13,046 nt of DNA, taken from positions 1-13,046 of the forward strand of contig SFIQ01000028.1 in assembly GCA_004555265.1 (NCBI GenBank), written 5' to 3'. The notes beneath the pieces are model-generated. The model had not been told where the DNA came from and ran no database searches. It was given only the letters and a program-made list of their open reading frames with translations. Position numbers and translations under genes: made by a program. The number at the start of each line of letters is the position of its first letter. Position 1 is the first letter of the stretch. Positions 7,901 through 13,046 of the stretch are shown here, in pieces. The DNA comes from Ruminococcus sp. GTDB taxonomy: Bacteria; Bacillota; Clostridia; Oscillospirales; Acutalibacteraceae.

Positions 7901-10076
7901 ATTTAATCGCAACAGCATTTGTGTTTGTACCGAATTCCGATGTTACCGTGCCGCCGTTTGCATAAAGAACGCAATCGTTATAGCCGCCGCCGGATTGACT
8001 CATTGCTATTTTAGATGTTACCACGCCGCCTTTGGGCAGAGTGCTGTCGGAATGGGTTGCGGTGGGGCGGCTGTCTTTCAGGGTAAGGGTCGCCTTGCCG
8101 TTTCCGGTGTTAATAGTGATATCCGCGCCGGAAATCACATAACCGTTGAGGTCGATGGTAATATTCTTTTTACTCAAATCCAGTGCGCTTGAAAGCTTGA
8201 TATCGTTAACCAGTTTGATTGAAGTTGCACCGCCGTCAATGGAGCTTCGCAGTTCGTCCTCGGTAGATATATTGGTTAAGACCCACTTTGCGGTCAGCGT
8301 GATGTTCTCCGTAACGGCTTGTGTGAAATCGTATTTCGTATCGCCGTTGTACCAGCCTAAGAAGGTGTAGCCATCCTTTTTGAGTGCAATAGGCGTTGTC
8401 GCCTTGCCGCCGCTCGGCACAACCTGGAGTGCGTAACGGCTGCCGTCGTTCATAAATGTTACGGCTTTTTCCTTGATACAGCTTTCGTTGATGCCGCCGT
8501 AGAACATACCGCCGTAGATTCCGCCGAAGTTACCTGCATAGCCCTTAATGGCCGTAGGCGTATCGCTTGTGCAGTAAATGCCGCCGGCATAGCTTGGCAT
8601 AGATGCCATCCCCGTTATTGTACCGCCGTTCGCATAAAGATGGCTGGCGGAACCGTTTCCGCGAGTCAGTGTAACATTGCCCTTCACTACACCGCCTGTG
8701 GCAGGATCGCTGTCAATCAAGGTCATTATGGTCTGCGGCTCCGCAGAAGAATCGGACAGCGTGATATTCCCTGTGATCGTGCGGCCGGCAAGGTCAAGCT
8801 TAAATATTTTATCGCTCAGAGTAAGTGTGCTCGAAAGCGAAATATCCGCCGTGAGCGTAATGGCAGATTCACCCGCATCAATAGCGGCTTTCAGTTCCGC
8901 CTCGGTTGAACAGCCTGTTACCGTTACGGCATATGCCACATTATCTTCTGTGGTTTCCAGCCAAACCTTGCAGGCTGATAAATCAATATCTGCCGACAAA
9001 CCGAGTGCCGACTTAACAGCCGATACATTCACCGTTTCCGTACCGGTGATTTTCTTGCTGTAATACCAATCGTTTGTTCCGTCGTTGCCCTGAACAACAA
9101 GTGCCACATTTCCTGAGGTACTGCCTTTGGTCGCCTTAATATCGCCCTTTGTGGTGTTATAGGTTACCGTACCGATATTCTTACTGCTTCCATTCAGTCT
9201 TAAGGTCATCGCCGTACCCGATACAATTGTTCCAGACGTTGCTGTACTAGATGATGCCGCTGTTGCAGCAGATGCAAAGAGCGCAGAAGACAGGTTCAGA
9301 TTGGAAGCGGGACGAACAGCATAACTAGATCTAACTCCAAAGACATTCACTCCATTGTTCGTCTGTGCACATCTCAATTCACTGCTATTAGTGTCTGCTG
9401 TACGGGTAAAGAAGTTACCCCCATTATCCCAGTAATTCTTTCGTGCAATTGCTATTTGCCCTCGGCTTCCTGCCTGTATTGTCGCAGCACTTCCTCTTTC
9501 AGTTGCTTCCAGTGCATACAGCCTGTCCGTAGTGGTGTAGTCAAGATTATTTTTCGTGTCATGCGTTGTCACAGTAGTAGCATTCAGCAACTCCTTTTCT
9601 GTAGCAGAAAAATAGGTCGTGTTCGAATCGCTCACCATGCTGTTCAGGTTATTGCGCAAATTGCTTGCTCCGTAATGGTTCGCATATACAGCTATGCTAC
9701 CATCACTGTCTCCATAGCCTGTTCCTGCACTGTAGTTGTACGTTTTCTCATCTTTATTTGAGTTAAATGAACTATTTTCTCCTATCGTAGTGGTAGCAAA
9801 AATAATGGTATTATCACCGGACACACCGGTATCTTTTCCTAAGATGTACCATTCCAGTGCATCTCCGTTACTGTTTTTGCCAAACACCAGCTTTCCGATG
9901 TTGTTGGCCGTTCCGCCTGCGTTCGGTGCGAATGTGTCATCCATCAGCTGCGCCTTTGTGGCATAGGCGGACACACTTGGCGTTGCGCTTGTGCTTCCCT
10001 CTGCAAACACAAAATGCGGCATTAAGGTAAATACCATACATATTGCAAGTATAAAGCTTAAAATTCGTTTTTTCAC
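4917..10076 (-). CDS. Giant secreted modular protein with InlB-type repeats, GLUG repeats and C-terminal dockerin
   Basis: This 1719-residue protein starts with a GTG at 10076 behind AGGAGG at good spacing. Residues 1-25 are a classical signal peptide ending FVFA. About 60-265 resembles the DUF6273-type domain (EWYILGKD near the start, YAVRPASNLNL at the end). About 387-599 is a beta-solenoid-like segment plus an InlB/Listeria-Bacteroides repeat (539-598, GYTFLGWYNG). About 600-828 repeats that same module (second repeat 763-827, FDGWYNG). A third InlB-like repeat is at 829-902 (GYKFTGWSG). Ig-like domains follow at about 905-1085 and 1149-1227. Short Cys/His clusters lie near 1088-1145, 1228-1240 (VCSGCG) and 1562-1575 (ICTICG). 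GLUG-type repeats (VGGISGYN, AGGIVGYN, AGGVCGFN) occupy about 1300-1470. A dockerin with two calcium loops (DVNGDGLVDSTD, DANRDGAVDAFD) fills about 1649-1706. No catalytic domain is recognised, so adhesion or scaffold binding through a cohesin is the likely role. The gene begins 37 bp after tetR on the same strand. Confidence 0.9.
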   Translation of the reverse strand: MKKRILSFILAICMVFTLMPHFVFAEGSTSATPSVSAYATKAQLMDDTFAPNAGGTANNIGKLVFGKNSNGDALEWYILGKDTGVSGDNTIIFATTTIGENSSFNSNKDEKTYNYSAGTGYGDSDGSIAVYANHYGASNLRNNLNSMVSDSNTTYFSATEKELLNATTVTTHDTKNNLDYTTTDRLYALEATERGSAATIQAGSRGQIAIARKNYWDNGGNFFTRTADTNSSELRCAQTNNGVNVFGVRSSYAVRPASNLNLSSALFASAATAASSSTATSGTIVSGTAMTLRLNGSSKNIGTVTYNTTKGDIKATKGSTSGNVALVVQGNDGTNDWYYSKKITGTETVNVSAVKSALGLSADIDLSACKVWLETTEDNVAYAVTVTGCSTEAELKAAIDAGESAITLTADISLSSTLTLSDKIFKLDLAGRTITGNITLSDSSAEPQTIMTLIDSDPATGGVVKGNVTLTRGNGSASHLYANGGTITGMASMPSYAGGIYCTSDTPTAIKGYAGNFGGIYGGMFYGGINESCIKEKAVTFMNDGSRYALQVVPSGGKATTPIALKKDGYTFLGWYNGDTKYDFTQAVTENITLTAKWVLTNISTEDELRSSIDGGATSIKLVNDIKLSSALDLSKKNITIDLNGYVISGADITINTGNGKATLTLKDSRPTATHSDSTLPKGGVVTSKIAMSQSGGGYNDCVLYANGGTVTSEFGTNTNAVAIKCTSSTPTAFTGKISGYTHLYGGIYYGTIDSTVKVERKKITFQIGGNTYAYEVVDSDSGYKTVAPISPDATKYGYQTFDGWYNGSTKYTFGSALSENITLTAKFSNPISYNLTYNLNGGTATNPASYTVESDAITLTNPTKTGYKFTGWSGTGLSGEANMTVTVPKGSMGNRAYTAHYQDITAPTGEISIGTNKWNKVLNDITFGLFFKDSLTVTITASDNSGEAVTTEYLLSDKALTAADLETASFTAYTEAFGINPDKKCVIYAKLTDTSGNVTYMSSNGLVLDGTAPVILGVENGKTYCEAQTVTVTDNYIASVTVNGNSVSLDANNQFALYAAEGTQTIIATDKAGNTTSVTVTVNGTGHFPEADDGDCTTPIFCSVCGLIVTPAISHDFSGAWHSDDTSHWHECGNTGCNQTDEKVAIAPERIEATIVNAEYLLDTTVKPADITVTAYYSDGFSETVTTFTTDIDDIDMSTVGSKTITVSLTKNGGTCTDDITINVIEKKHNYVNGVCSGCGSYEPPELVNGVYQIKNYANLYWFAALVNGTLTDGTAKNTSANAVLVNDITVNSIANMGNYLEWTPIGSRDNMYSGTFDGQGHKITGLYFDDASAEYVGLFGCSDGRIKNVGVVGSYFNGKGYVGGVCGVNHGTIVNCYNTSTVNGVFYVGGISGYNRDRKIENCYNTGAISASNYVAGGIVGYNCFATVNNCFSSGEVTAPDRAGGVCGFNDISTISNCYYNSKLFKGDAVGKSSGSTEENVSAKTATQFTSGEVAYLLSNGVTDGTQVWYQTLGTDGYPTLDNTHGTVYYNASYPGCVGAPGTPTYKYENVAGSEELPPHNFVDGICTICGAEQHIVIIEADMHAEGFVLGANTAADCQAELNTSDMYVKIKNINGVALTDTDLVGTGATITYYNRTTNAEIKTVTVVLYGDVNGDGLVDSTDKDTVMLKAVGAAEIENVWFSLAADANRDGAVDAFDASQISLQAANNYTITQKIG

Positions 10077-10113
10077 TGAACATTCCTCCTAAGAGATTAT
10101 ATTTAGATTTAGT

Positions 10114-10719
10114 TTATTTTGTGACAGCGCCCGACCTTACTTTCGGGTTGTATTTCATAACGAAAAGTTCAAGCGCTTCTTTCAACACCGCTATCTGTGA
10201 TTGCAGATAAAATTCGTCCTCAAACATTGCGTAATGCACACACGCTCTAATCAAAATGAAAATGAGCGGCGTCAGTTTTTCGTAGGGAATACCAAGCTTT
10301 GGCTCCAAGCTTTTTGCGTATTCGGTATAACGCTTATCCACGCCCGCAAAGAATTTTTTCCCGTATTCTCTGTATTTCGGGTGGGTATAGACCTGATACA
10401 TCAGCCTGTATTTCTTGCCGTGCTTTTCTGCCGTCCAATAGGGTATTTCATCAACAAACCGCCATAAATCCTCCACATCTGTGGGGGCTTTCGCCATAAA
10501 GTCCTCTTCCACCTTGCTCATACAGTATTCGGTGGACTGAATAATCAAGTCGTCTAAATTTTCAAAATACTGATACAGGCTCGCCACATTACAGCCGCAA
10601 GCATCCGCAATGGCTTTTACACCGACAGCGGTAAGTCCGTTTTCCGCATAGCACTCGAAGCAGTTTTCCATCATCTCAATTTTCTTTGCCCTGCGGGCTT
10701 CTTCATTTACCGTACGCAA
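10114..10719 (-). CDS. TetR/AcrR family transcriptional regulator
   Basis: The 201-residue product has the TetR DNA-binding head at about 17-60. GVKAIADACGCNVASLYQYF (33-52) is the helix-turn-helix with the typical SLYQYF turn, followed by ENLDDLI. The remainder is an all-helical ligand-binding and dimer domain whose ligand is unknown. The start is a TTG at 10719 supported by GAGG 8 bases upstream; the nearby ATG at 10724 is in another frame and stops after five codons. A perfect consensus promoter with inverted repeats around its -35 lies upstream, which suggests self-repression. The next gene on the same strand, the giant dockerin protein, follows after 37 bp and is the first candidate target. 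The divergent sda genes are another possible target. Confidence 0.85.
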   Translation of the reverse strand: MRTVNEEARRAKKIEMMENCFECYAENGLTAVGVKAIADACGCNVASLYQYFENLDDLIIQSTEYCMSKVEEDFMAKAPTDVEDLWRFVDEIPYWTAEKHGKKYRLMYQVYTHPKYREYGKKFFAGVDKRYTEYAKSLEPKLGIPYEKLTPLIFILIRACVHYAMFEDEFYLQSQIAVLKEALELFVMKYNPKVRSGAVTK

Positions 10720-10762
10720 TCCATTTTCCTCTTCTCTGACAATAAAATAAATATTTGCTTAT

Positions 10763-10791
10763 ATTATAAAAGGTTCGTTTTCCTGTGTCAA
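10763..10791 (-). promoter_or_regulatory. Consensus promoter of the tetR gene
   Basis: On the minus strand TTGACA (10791-10786) and TATAAT (10768-10763) are both perfect and 17 bases apart. Transcription would start near 10756, about 37 bases before the TTG start codon. Such a strong promoter would normally need a repressor, which fits the overlapping repeats. Confidence 0.8.
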
Positions 10792-10813
10792 GAAAATATC
10801 GTTTTCCGACACA
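10775..10813. promoter_or_regulatory. Candidate TetR operator over the tetR -35 element
   Basis: TCGTTTTCC occurs twice in the same direction, at 10775-10783 and 10799-10807, a 24-bp step. The same span carries the inverted pair TGTGTC (10784-10789) and GACACA (10808-10813). The first TGTGTC overlaps the -35 hexamer. The repeats are seen; binding by the TetR protein is inferred from position. Confidence 0.45.
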
Positions 10814-10904
10814 AAAAAATATAGAAATTGCGAAAAAACAGTCGGCTGTCCCTTTCACCGCACCGACCCGTTTTCCGCTTCTTTCGACAATGCTTTCTTT
10901 TCCA

Positions 10905-10929
10905 CATTCGGTATCTTGAATTCCGAATG
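10905..10929. promoter_or_regulatory. Candidate operator on the sda promoter
   Basis: CATTCGG (10905-10911) and CCGAATG (10923-10929) are perfect 7-bp inverted repeats with an 11-base spacer. They straddle the proposed -35 hexamer at 10916-10921. A bound dimer would block RNA polymerase. The half-sites differ from those at the tetR promoter, so another regulator is more likely. Confidence 0.45.
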
Positions 10930-10944
10930 AAAATGTGTTAACAT
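10916..10944 (+). promoter_or_regulatory. Promoter of the sdaAB-sdaAA operon
   Basis: TTGAAT (10916-10921), a 17-base spacer, and TAACAT (10939-10944) form a fair sigma-A promoter. Transcription would begin near 10951, just before the leader hairpin and about 54 bases before the sdaAB ATG. Confidence 0.5.
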
Positions 10945-10956
10945 AATTATATTCAA

Positions 10957-10982
10957 AGGAGAACTCGCTTTTGAGTTCTCCT
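10957..10982 (+). promoter_or_regulatory. Leader hairpin upstream of sdaAB
   Basis: AGGAGAACTC (10957-10966) pairs perfectly with GAGTTCTCCT (10973-10982) around the loop GCTTTT. Six bases (ATACCG) and then six T residues (10989-10994) follow, directly before the real ribosome binding site AGGAG (10995-10999). With transcription starting near 10951 the hairpin would sit at the very 5' end of the mRNA. It may stabilise the transcript or act as an attenuator; the gap before the T run weakens the terminator reading. Confidence 0.6.
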
Positions 10983-11004
10983 ATACCGTTTTTTAGGAGT
11001 TTGT

Positions 11005-11667
11005 ATGAATATCTTTGATATTATCGGGCCGGTTATGGTTGGCCCGTCCAGTTCGCATACCGCCGGCGCAGTCAGAATCGGCTATGTTTCCCGAAAACTG
11101 ATGGGCGAGGAAATTGTGCGAGCAGAAATCGGGTTATACGGCTCTTTTTTGATGACCGGAAAAGGGCACGGCACAACAAAAGCCGTGGTCGCCGGCTTGC
11201 TTGGCATGCAACCCGACGACGAGCGAATCCCCGACGCCTTTACGCAGGCTGAAAAAACAGGATTGCATTTCCATATCGGCGAAGCGAAGTTAAAGGACGC
11301 ACATCCCAATTCGGTTGCATTAAAATTGGTGGGAAAAAGCGGAAAAACGCTTGAAATCATTGGGGAATCCCTCGGCGGCTCCATCATTAACATAGCCAAA
11401 ATTGACGGATTGAGCGCAAATGTTTCCGGAGATTACCCGACCTTAATATGCAGTAACACCGATATTCCCGGCATGGTTGCAAAGGTGTCAACCATTCTCG
11501 CCGTTTCCAATATCAATATCGCAAATTTGCAACTCTATCGTTCCTCTCGAGGGAAAAATTCTGTATTTATTGCAGAATGCGACCAAGAAATCCCGGCGGC
11601 GACATTAAACGAAATCGAAAATTTAAGCGGTATTGTTAAGGTGTCGTATTTAAGTTTGGAGGAATAA
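11005..11667 (+). CDS. sdaAB: L-serine dehydratase, iron-sulfur-dependent, beta subunit
   Basis: This 220-residue protein is the beta subunit of the two-part L-serine dehydratase, which turns L-serine into pyruvate and ammonia in the cytoplasm. The N-terminus carries the family signature GPSSSHTAGAVRIG (about 13-26), and HPNS lies further on. The C-terminal third (about 147-215, DIPGMVAKVSTIL) is an ACT domain, a small regulatory fold that in this family binds serine. Length matches Bacillus SdaAB. The start ATG is preceded by AGGAG at a 5-base spacing. The stop is two bases before sdaAA, whose ribosome binding site GGAGG lies inside the end of this gene, so the two are translated together. 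Confidence 0.95.
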   Translation: MNIFDIIGPVMVGPSSSHTAGAVRIGYVSRKLMGEEIVRAEIGLYGSFLMTGKGHGTTKAVVAGLLGMQPDDERIPDAFTQAEKTGLHFHIGEAKLKDAHPNSVALKLVGKSGKTLEIIGESLGGSIINIAKIDGLSANVSGDYPTLICSNTDIPGMVAKVSTILAVSNINIANLQLYRSSRGKNSVFIAECDQEIPAATLNEIENLSGIVKVSYLSLEE

Positions 11668-11669
11668 CC

Positions 11670-12536
11670 ATGGCTTACGGTTCTATGCAAGATATAGTCA
11701 AACTGTGTGATAAAAACCATTTGGAATTTTGGCAGGCGGTTGTAAAGGAACAGGCCAAAGAAACGCTTGAACCCGAAACTGCAATTTTTGACAGAATGAA
11801 ATCCATGTTTTCGGTGATGAAATTAACCGTCGGCAATTATGATAAGCACGCAAAATCTTCCAGCGGTATGGCGGGCGGCGACGGCGAAAAAATCCATCAA
11901 TACAATCAAAAAGGGAATCCCCTTTTGGGGCCGTTTTTGGCGGAGGTTATTGAAAATGCGGTCAAGACCGCGGAATGCAATGCATGTATGAAGCGAATTG
12001 TTGCCGCACCGACCGCAGGCAGTTGCGGCGTAATCCCGTCCATTTTGATTGTGTACCAAAAGCAATTTCAAGCGGACGACGACACAATCACCAAAGCGCT
12101 TTTGGTTGGCGCGGGTATTGGCAGCGTGATCGCAGAAAACGCCTCCATCAGCGGCGCAAAGGGAGGCTGTCAAGCAGAAATCGGAACGGCATCGGCAATG
12201 GCGGCAGGTGCGCTTGCGTATTTGGAAAGTCAGGATAACGATAAGATTCTAAATGCTGTGGCGATGGCCATAAAAAATATGCTTGGGCTGGTGTGCGACC
12301 CCGTTGCCGGCCTTGTGGAAGTTCCTTGCATAAAACGAAACGCCGCAGGGGCTGTCAATGCGGTGGTCAGTGCATATATGGCGCTCGCCGGCGTGAAAAG
12401 TGTCATTCCCGTCGATGAGGTCATTTCGGCGATGGATGAAATCGGCAGAGGGTTACCGTCTTGCTTTAAAGAGACATCGCAAGGGGGGTTGGCAGTAACG
12501 CCAACCGCACAAAGCATATCGAAATCACTAAAATGA
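11670..12536 (+). CDS. sdaAA: L-serine dehydratase, iron-sulfur-dependent, alpha subunit
   Basis: The 288-residue alpha subunit holds the catalytic [4Fe-4S] cluster. Three likely cluster cysteines are visible: Cys167 (KGGCQAE), Cys209 (GLVCDPVAG) and Cys220 (EVPCIKRN). Their spacings of 42 and 11 residues match Cys343, Cys385 and Cys396 of the single-chain Legionella enzyme. The conserved segment PTAGSCGVIPS is also present. Length fits the family (about 290-300). Together with sdaAB it forms the whole enzyme, and nothing in the reading frame suggests damage. The operon seems to end here, and I see no strong terminator before the repeat array that begins at about 12561. The cluster is oxygen-sensitive, which fits an anaerobe. 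Confidence 0.96.
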   Translation: MAYGSMQDIVKLCDKNHLEFWQAVVKEQAKETLEPETAIFDRMKSMFSVMKLTVGNYDKHAKSSSGMAGGDGEKIHQYNQKGNPLLGPFLAEVIENAVKTAECNACMKRIVAAPTAGSCGVIPSILIVYQKQFQADDDTITKALLVGAGIGSVIAENASISGAKGGCQAEIGTASAMAAGALAYLESQDNDKILNAVAMAIKNMLGLVCDPVAGLVEVPCIKRNAAGAVNAVVSAYMALAGVKSVIPVDEVISAMDEIGRGLPSCFKETSQGGLAVTPTAQSISKSLK

Positions 12537-12560
12537 CGAAGGGAAACAAAGCCGTACTGT

Positions 12561-12618
12561 CTACGAAACGCAAGGTCGATTTGTGTGCAAATTGCTAACA
12601 TTTTAATATTTTTGCTTA
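12561..12618 (+). repeat. 58-bp repeat unit, left copy (degenerate tRNA-Arg-derived)
   Basis: It aligns without gaps with 12931-12988, with 53 of 58 positions the same by hand count. It starts with CTACGAA, the anticodon loop of the tRNA-Arg further right, then CAAGGTCGA, which recalls the variable-arm and T-arm start of that tRNA, and ends ATATTTTTGCTTA. Upstream bases (TACTGT) still faintly match the tRNA anticodon stem. This looks like the most decayed copy of the array. Confidence 0.7.
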
Positions 12619-12893
12619 GGGTAACGGTAATAATCCGAACCCGTCAAAAATGCAGTATTCAAGCGATATTTGTCGCTTTCGCTGTTGCCCGGCGAAAGCC
12701 CGGCTACCATCTCAAGACAACAAATCTCATCTTTACTCCTTGCATTTTTGATGCTTTGCAGTTTATCGTGTGCAGATTTGGTCTTAATCGAGGCACAAAA
12801 CGCAGTTAATCCTTTCGGATTAACGAGTATTTTAACGAAGAGTAAGGGCAAATCCGCCACGAGAAACCGTGGTTCGGATTATCGCCGTTACCC
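12619..12893. mobile_element. MITE-like non-autonomous element with TA target duplication
   Basis: The two ends are 23-bp inverted repeats: GGGTAACGG, two variable bases, then ATAATCCGAACC (12619-12641), and its reverse complement at 12871-12893, with two mismatches. TA flanks both ends (12617-12618 and 12894-12895), as expected for a target duplication of IS630/Tc1-mariner type transposases. The 275-bp interior encodes no transposase. It holds further inverted repeats: TCAAAAATGCA (12644-12654) with TGCATTTTTGA (12741-12751), AAGCGA/TCGCTT (12661-12678) and GTTAATCC/GGATTAAC (12805-12824). Removing it with one TA restores a junction almost identical to that at 12988-12991, which shows it is an insertion. 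Confidence 0.82.
12805..12824. repeat. Perfect hairpin inside the MITE-like element
   Basis: GTTAATCC and GGATTAAC form an 8-bp stem with the loop TTTC. It is one of several nested inverted repeats inside the element, so a transcript of either strand would fold strongly. Confidence 0.6.
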
Positions 12894-12898
12894 TACTC

Positions 12899-12960
12899 GC
12901 GCTGTTAGCTCAGTTGGATAGAGTGACTGGCTACGAACCACAAGGTTGATTTGTGTACAA
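12899..12960 (+). pseudogene. Truncated tRNA-Arg(ACG) copy
   Basis: The 5' half, GCGCTGTTAGCTCAG to the anticodon loop CTACGAA and the next CCA (12899-12940), matches the tRNA-Arg at 12992 with one difference, at position 7. After that the 3' side of the anticodon stem is broken (CCACA instead of CCAGT). The T arm lacks its TTCGA loop, and no acceptor 3' strand follows. It cannot fold as a normal tRNA and is a half-copy or decayed duplicate. Confidence 0.75.
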
Positions 12961-12988
12961 ACTGCTAACATTTTAATATTTTTGCTTA
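12931..12988 (+). repeat. 58-bp repeat unit, right copy
   Basis: Partner of 12561-12618. It begins with the anticodon loop of the truncated tRNA copy and runs to TTTTTGCTTA, immediately before the real tRNA gene. The repeated unit is really about 93 bp: tRNA 5' half plus this tail. Confidence 0.7.
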
Positions 12989-12991
12989 TTC

Positions 12992-13046
12992 GCGCTGCTA
13001 GCTCAGTTGGATAGAGTGACTGGCTACGAACCAGTAGGTCGAGGGT
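12992..13046 (+). tRNA. tRNA-Arg (anticodon ACG), cut by the right edge
   Basis: The first 55 bases of a normal tRNA are present: acceptor strand GCGCTGC, D arm GCTC/GAGT around AGTTGGATA, anticodon stem ACTGG/CCAGT around CTACGAA (anticodon ACG, read as ICG after deamination), and variable loop AGGTC. The T stem starts GAGGG before the sequence ends. It decodes CGN arginine codons. All pairings seen are intact, so this is probably the working copy. Confidence 0.92.

Noticed and set aside
5176..9063. Many plus-strand ORFs of about 70-130 codons opposite the giant dockerin gene
   Set aside because: They mirror repetitive, biased codon use on the real strand; none has a ribosome binding site or a recognisable protein motif.
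12603..12921. Two opposing ORFs (85 and 83 codons) across the MITE-like element
   Set aside because: Both run through the terminal repeats into flanking DNA and show no transposase motif; open frames are a by-product of the element.
12561..12988. CRISPR-like array in the repeat region
   Set aside because: Only two repeat units, derived from a tRNA, with a transposon-like insert between them; no regular spacers and no cas genes.

Overview
The window reads as chromosomal DNA of a Gram-positive gut-type anaerobe of the class Clostridia, probably near the Oscillospiraceae/Ruminococcaceae. The evidence is strong AGGAGG-type ribosome binding sites, consensus sigma-A promoters, a two-subunit iron-sulfur L-serine dehydratase of the Clostridia/Bacillus kind, and a very large secreted protein with InlB-type repeats, GLUG repeats and a C-terminal dockerin. 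The species cannot be told from the window alone.

Layout from left to right. (1) 1-1562, minus strand: the N-terminal part of an AT-rich gene resembling the McrB subunit of a modification-dependent restriction system. It runs off the left edge and is interrupted by one in-frame TAA, so it looks like a recently disabled defence gene. Its promoter and an A/T palindrome at the start of transcription are intact. (2) 1641-2099: a gene-poor stretch ending in a strong promoter and structured leader. (3) 2100-3230, plus strand: a secreted or membrane-anchored alkaline phosphatase with all checked catalytic and metal residues. A short low-complexity ORF follows in the same frame. Two related ~55-bp repeats in the same orientation flank this block. 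A bidirectional terminator separates it from the convergent genes to its right. (4) 10719-3665, minus strand: three genes in a row. They are a TetR-family regulator with a perfect consensus promoter, a 1719-residue modular dockerin surface protein, and a membrane-anchored Ntn hydrolase of the choloylglycine hydrolase/linear amidase type. Spacing of 37 bp and about 127 bp suggests shared or coupled expression. (5) 11005-12536, plus strand: sdaAB-sdaAA, the beta and alpha subunits of L-serine dehydratase, 2 bp apart. A candidate operator sits on the -35 element and a strong hairpin lies in the leader. (6) 12561-13046: a compact patchwork at a tRNA-Arg(ACG) gene. A 58-bp repeat occurs twice, a 5' half-copy of the tRNA lies upstream of the real tRNA, and a 275-bp MITE-like element with 23-bp terminal inverted repeats has inserted at a TA dinucleotide inside the array.

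The genes do not form one obvious pathway. Phosphate scavenging, surface adhesion or scaffolding, amide hydrolysis and serine catabolism (serine to pyruvate plus ammonia) all fit an intestinal fermenter. The parts that looked least like routine annotation are the tRNA-Arg/MITE array at the right edge, the regulatory DNA around the tetR-sda divergent region, the nonsense-disrupted mcrB-like gene, and the duplicated module architecture of the giant dockerin protein. I did not find a clearly new multi-gene system.
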